DNA from: Parasponia andersonii
Lineage: Eukaryota > Streptophyta > Magnoliopsida > Rosales > Cannabaceae
DNA length: 64,000 nt
Assembly: GCA_002914805.1 (NCBI GenBank)
Contig: JXTB01000006.1
Coordinates: 939,709 to 1,003,708, forward strand
Direction of reading: 5' to 3'
Shown here: positions 60,690-64,000 of the stretch, piece by piece
Layout: the number at the start of each line of letters is the position of its first letter
Position numbering within the stretch: the stretch's first letter is position 1
Made by a program: the position numbers and the translations under genes
Notes under the pieces: model-generated
Database searches by the model: none
What the model was told of the DNA's origin: nothing
The model's input: only the letters and a program-made list of their open reading frames with translations

Positions 60690-61836
60690 TAAATCCACAT
60701 CCAGCCTGACTCCCTGAGGCCTGAGGAGTCTGAAAGTTTTGGGTAAAACCCTGAGGGCAGTACTGATGTTGATAAGGCTGAGGGGAAGTAAAAGCCTACG
60801 AAGCACCCTGTGACTGTTGTGGCCTTGCTTGAGTGTTTTGATAAGAAATAGAGCCGGACTGGCTCCTCTGTGGTCCTAACTGAGAAAGAGGAGATTTCTG
60901 CAGATGGTTGGGACACTCCTTCTTTCGATGACCCTATTGACCATAAACGAAACATCCTCCATACGGACTATCTCTGCCACCCCCTGAAGAACCACTGTTG
61001 TTCAAGCTGCCATTGTTCAGAGTATCCTGGGCTGATCACTACCCCTGGTTCCTTCTGGTGGCTTTCCTGTCATTACCTCTCCGCTATTTCCTTTTGGAAT
61101 CCAAACTTTCTTCAAAGGCCTTTGCCCGCTGGGCAGCCACTGCAATCTCAGGAAGAGTATGGAAAGTCTAGGTACCAATCCTGTTGAAAATGTTCCGATT
61201 CAGACTAATCCTAGACATGGCAACTCGGTACCTCTCGCTCGTAACCAGTCCAAGAGCAACACTTGCCAACTCAGTGAACTCTATCAGGTACTCATTCACT
61301 ATTCTGTTACCTTGAATCAACGTCTCAAACCGGTTCATAACTTCATCTTGTTGATCCTCATTGGCATACTGGGCTTTAAAAATCTGTTCAAAGTCTTCCC
61401 AAGTCAAGCCTCCTATATCTTGCATCCATTCCACTGTCTCCCACCAATGAATGGCACTCCCCATCAAATGGGTAACAGTAAACATAACCCAAAACTTAAC
61501 TGGAGCACCAAGGGCCCAAAAGTGCCTCTCCATATCAGGTAACCAAGCAATTGCCATGAGAGCTTCTGATCTACTATCAAACTACCCTGGCTGGAGACAC
61601 ATAAACTGCTGGAGATGATCAGCCTGATCTAACTAACGTTCCCTCAGAGCTGGAGGCTGATAGTCTGCATTGCTCATGTAGACGAATGCCTGCTGCATTA
61701 CCTCAATCAGATGAGTGAAATCCAGTCGAGGAGGTTGGGTAACCAGCTGGTGCCTCGGAACTCTTCTAGAAGGCATCATTACAAGTCTGAAATAATATGC
61801 CAAACTGTTTGTGAGATAATGATGCATGCTTGTCAT
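60690..61836 (-). pseudogene. Element C gag region
   Basis: Minus strand. The capsid part (about 61168-61557) shows WLPDMERHFWALG, AIHWWETVEWMQ and LTWEDFEQIFKAQY, matching the Retrotrans_gag family. A Gln/Ser-rich spacer and a decayed zinc knuckle (about 60900-60960) follow. Broken. Confidence 0.85.
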
Positions 61837-61891
61837 AAAAACAACTTCAATCTAGTTTAATAGTGATACATCCGAGCTGTTAAACTCAAAT

Positions 61892-61902
61892 CTCTGATAC
61901 CA
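61892..61902 (-). other. Element C primer binding site
   Basis: TGGTATCAGAG on the minus strand, eight bases inside the 5' LTR end. It is complementary to the 3' end of plant initiator tRNA-Met, the usual primer for plant gypsy and copia elements. It fixes the element's orientation. Confidence 0.9.
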
Positions 61903-61910
61903 AAAATTTC

Positions 61911-63669
61911 TATCACGACCCAAAACCCGAGCCAGTGGCAGAAGGGGAATTTCACAAAGGTAGGAAATTCCTTGATTTATTTGAAAAGTGTCAAAAGTTC
62001 TAGTTTTATAAAAACAGTCCATTTAAATAAAATAATCGAAATTCCATCTCGTGAACTACTCCCACAGTTCGTATACACCATTAAACATATACTGAATAAT
62101 AATTAAAAATCACGAAGTCAAATATAAGCTCAAGCATCACCATCATCTACAACAAAAGTCAACAAACTCCTAGCATTACCAAGAGACAAACTGCAATCCA
62201 GATGACCTCTTACTCCTCTTGATCACCAAGATCACACTGGACACCACCTAAGGAAGAATGTAGGGGGTGAGCATAAAATGCCCAGTAGGAAAAATAAGTA
62301 CCTCGAACGAAAATATTTTAGTGATGAGGAATTCCTGCATGGTTAGTTTAGTCCAAAACATACATATATATAATCCAAACCGGAAATGCATATATATATA
62401 TATATATATATAAAGCAGTGTAATCAAAACCATTCAATCCATATACATATGACACAAATCAACCCATACCCATGAGCTCTCATCCTCTCATCTGTGGAAA
62501 CCCAGGATGATGGCACTAAGTATGCCTAACAGCCTACCTGATACCTAAGCCCATACCCAGAGGGGACACCCGTGTGTCGCCTACTAAACCAGGAGGGGCA
62601 ACCGAATTGCCTACGCCTGCCAAATAGGGAGGTAGTCAGAAGTAACAAAACCCCGCACGAATTTACGGATTTTCACCGACGATGGGGCACCACTGTAAAC
62701 CCATGATGCTAACACGGTGCTCATGTATGATTCTATGACACGTGCAATACAAAACTAAAGTGTGAAAATAATCATGCTCTGGTTTTTCGGTAAAATCAGC
62801 ATATAAGGTTTTTATAGAAAAACGAGCTACATAACGGCCCTATTTTTAATATACCCAAAATAATCTGTCCAATTCGGATTCGGGCCCACACCAAGTCGGT
62901 GGCATGTAAAACGAGGCAAATCTCGACCGTCCGATCTCAATTTTCGTGTCGGTCACCAAACATAGGCAATATATTTATATCAAACTTCTCCATTTTCTGA
63001 GTACATGCCAAAAATGAGGTCAAAAACACAATCCAACAGTTGGATCACAAACAACAACCAAAAACTCAAAATGCCCAAAAATGGCAACTTTCAATCCGGG
63101 CAAAATGGGGTTGAGATATATATATATATATATATATATACATTGATGATCCTTGAGACTAAACGAATCCAACGGGACCGGTTGGAGGTCGAATGGTAGC
63201 CGGAATTGTCGCCGGTGACGAAAAAACCGAAACGGCTCCAACGGCTTCGATGGAGGTTTTCCGGCGAACCAGACGACGGCGGCGGCTGGCGAGGGGTGGC
63301 GAAGCTTCGGCGCGGCATGGGGATCCTTCGCCGGTCGGTGGCACGGGCGGACGGTGGCTGGATTGGCGATCGCGGCTTCCTTCGGTGTTGCGGCCGAGAA
63401 ACGCAGAGAGAGAGAGAAGTCGGGGGAGAAGAGAGAGAAGAGAGAGAGAGAAAAGAAAAGGACAGGGCACGTGGCCATGTCTTATAGGCTGTGCAATTTT
63501 TCAAAAATTGCTCATAAGTCCCCAAATTTTAAATCTCTATCAATCTAGTCCCCCAAAAATTATAATTTAGTCCTTATGCACAAAACTTTTGCAATTTAAT
63601 CCCCACAATATTATATTCAGAAAATTGGTAAAATGTCCAAATTATCCTAAAAAATTCCTGGTTTTTACA
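61911..63669 (-). repeat. Element C 5' LTR
   Basis: The intact-looking LTR of element C, 1759 bases. On the minus strand it starts TGTAAAAACC and ends GGGTCGTGATA. It is shorter than the 3' copy by about 350 bases. It contains (TA)n tracts near 62391-62412 and 63116-63140 and a GC-rich block at about 63160-63400. Confidence 0.88.
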
Positions 63670-63729
63670 TTTATAAAATAACGAAAATGATTAAGTACGT
63701 TGTATATTCGGTTAGTTTTCCTTAATCGG

Positions 63730-64000
63730 TGTTGGTGGAGGTTTTGTCAACATTGAATTGAGGAATTTATGAGATGTGATTTGTGTGTGAAATGAATTGA
63801 AAAATAAAGAATGATTTTATAGTAGTTCAGCCCTCAAAAAAATTAGCTTACTTCCACTGTTCTTCACTAGTTATTGGAGAATTATAAGAGTTTTTTTAGT
63901 CTCAAAGTGAGAGCAAAAAGATAATTACAGAGAATATATAATAAAGTGATTATGAGATGATAAATTATGAAATCAGCCTCATTTATATAGGTGAATGAGA
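63730..64000 (-). mobile_element. Start of a third LTR of the element A/B family, cut by the window edge
   Basis: It begins TGTTGGTGGAGGTTTTGTCAAC and continues with recognisable A/B LTR landmarks: GAGATGTGATTTGTGTG, CAGCCCTCAAAAA, a TTCCACTGTT stretch and ATTTATATAGGTGA near the end. It is more diverged from A and B than they are from each other. Only the first 271 bases are visible, so neither its age nor its state can be judged. Confidence 0.75.

Larger units (their letters stand above)
43991..63669 (-). mobile_element. Element C: Ty3/gypsy chromovirus (Tekay/Del-like), broken, host of nested element B
   Basis: An element on the minus strand, about 8.7 kb without the nested insertion. A 5-base target duplication TTTAT flanks it (43986-43990 and 63670-63674). 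The 5' LTR is 61911-63669. The 3' LTR is 55024-57099 plus 43991-44019, split by element B. The primer binding site TGGTATCAGAG (minus strand, 61902-61892) fits initiator tRNA-Met. The minus-strand order is gag, protease, reverse transcriptase, RNase H, integrase, chromodomain, then a polypurine tract GGAGGGGAG before the 3' LTR. LTR divergence is about 7-8% over a sampled 200 bases; the LTRs also differ in length by about 350 bases. Coding regions are broken about ten times or more. It predates B. Confidence 0.9.

Noticed and set aside
1-64000. tRNA, rRNA or known small-RNA genes
   Set aside because: None could be supported by eye. The only tRNA-like match is the retroelement primer binding site at 61892-61902.

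Overview
This window is nuclear DNA from a flowering plant, a eudicot and plausibly Rosales or a relative; the species cannot be fixed from sequence alone. The signs are intron-bearing genes of plant-only families, very AT-rich intergenic DNA full of (TA)n and (CT)n tracts, and large Ty3/gypsy LTR retrotransposons. No rRNA, tRNA, CRISPR array or bacterial-style operon was seen. One undetermined base (n) lies at 34381 inside a poly-T run.

The left part is gene-bearing. At 4020-8634 (+) is a three-exon SMXL6/7/8 (D53)-type strigolactone repressor of 1108 residues, with an intact RGKT loop and an LDLNL EAR motif. At 11648-14884 (+) is a five-exon Alfin-like PHD-finger protein of 238 residues; its last intron carries a MITE and a 58-bp tandem duplication just before the last exon. 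At 38095-40985 (-) is a three-exon JOX-type 2-oxoglutarate dioxygenase of 374 residues, predicted to hydroxylate jasmonic acid. All three reading frames stay open across all inferred splice junctions, so these look like working host genes. Two of them act in hormone control (strigolactone response, jasmonate turnover) and the third reads histone H3K4 methylation. Nothing suggests that they are co-regulated.

Most of the rest is fossil retroelement. Element A (18697-29788) and element B (44020-55018) belong to one Ty3/gypsy Tat-lineage family. Each has gag-pol on the minus strand, an extra RNase H domain, and a separate multi-exon antisense gene on the plus strand of the Transposase_28 / 'putative gypsy type transposon' type. 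Element C (43991-63669, minus strand) is a Tekay/Del-like chromovirus with a chromodomain. B is inserted inside C's 3' LTR, and both show target-site duplications. A third LTR related to A and B starts at 63730 and runs off the window. All copies are broken many times over and look a few million years old. Smaller elements are a hAT-like non-autonomous transposon with an 8-bp target duplication (41943-43085), a 126-bp palindromic mini-element (35099-35224) and a gypsy remnant (about 36740-37455).

The most interesting signals are the antisense gene kept in both Tat copies with its own promoter-like leader and introns, a two-codon upstream ORF six bases before the SMXL start, paired TCP/G-box motifs in the SMXL promoter, and the conserved jasmonate-binding arginines in the JOX enzyme.
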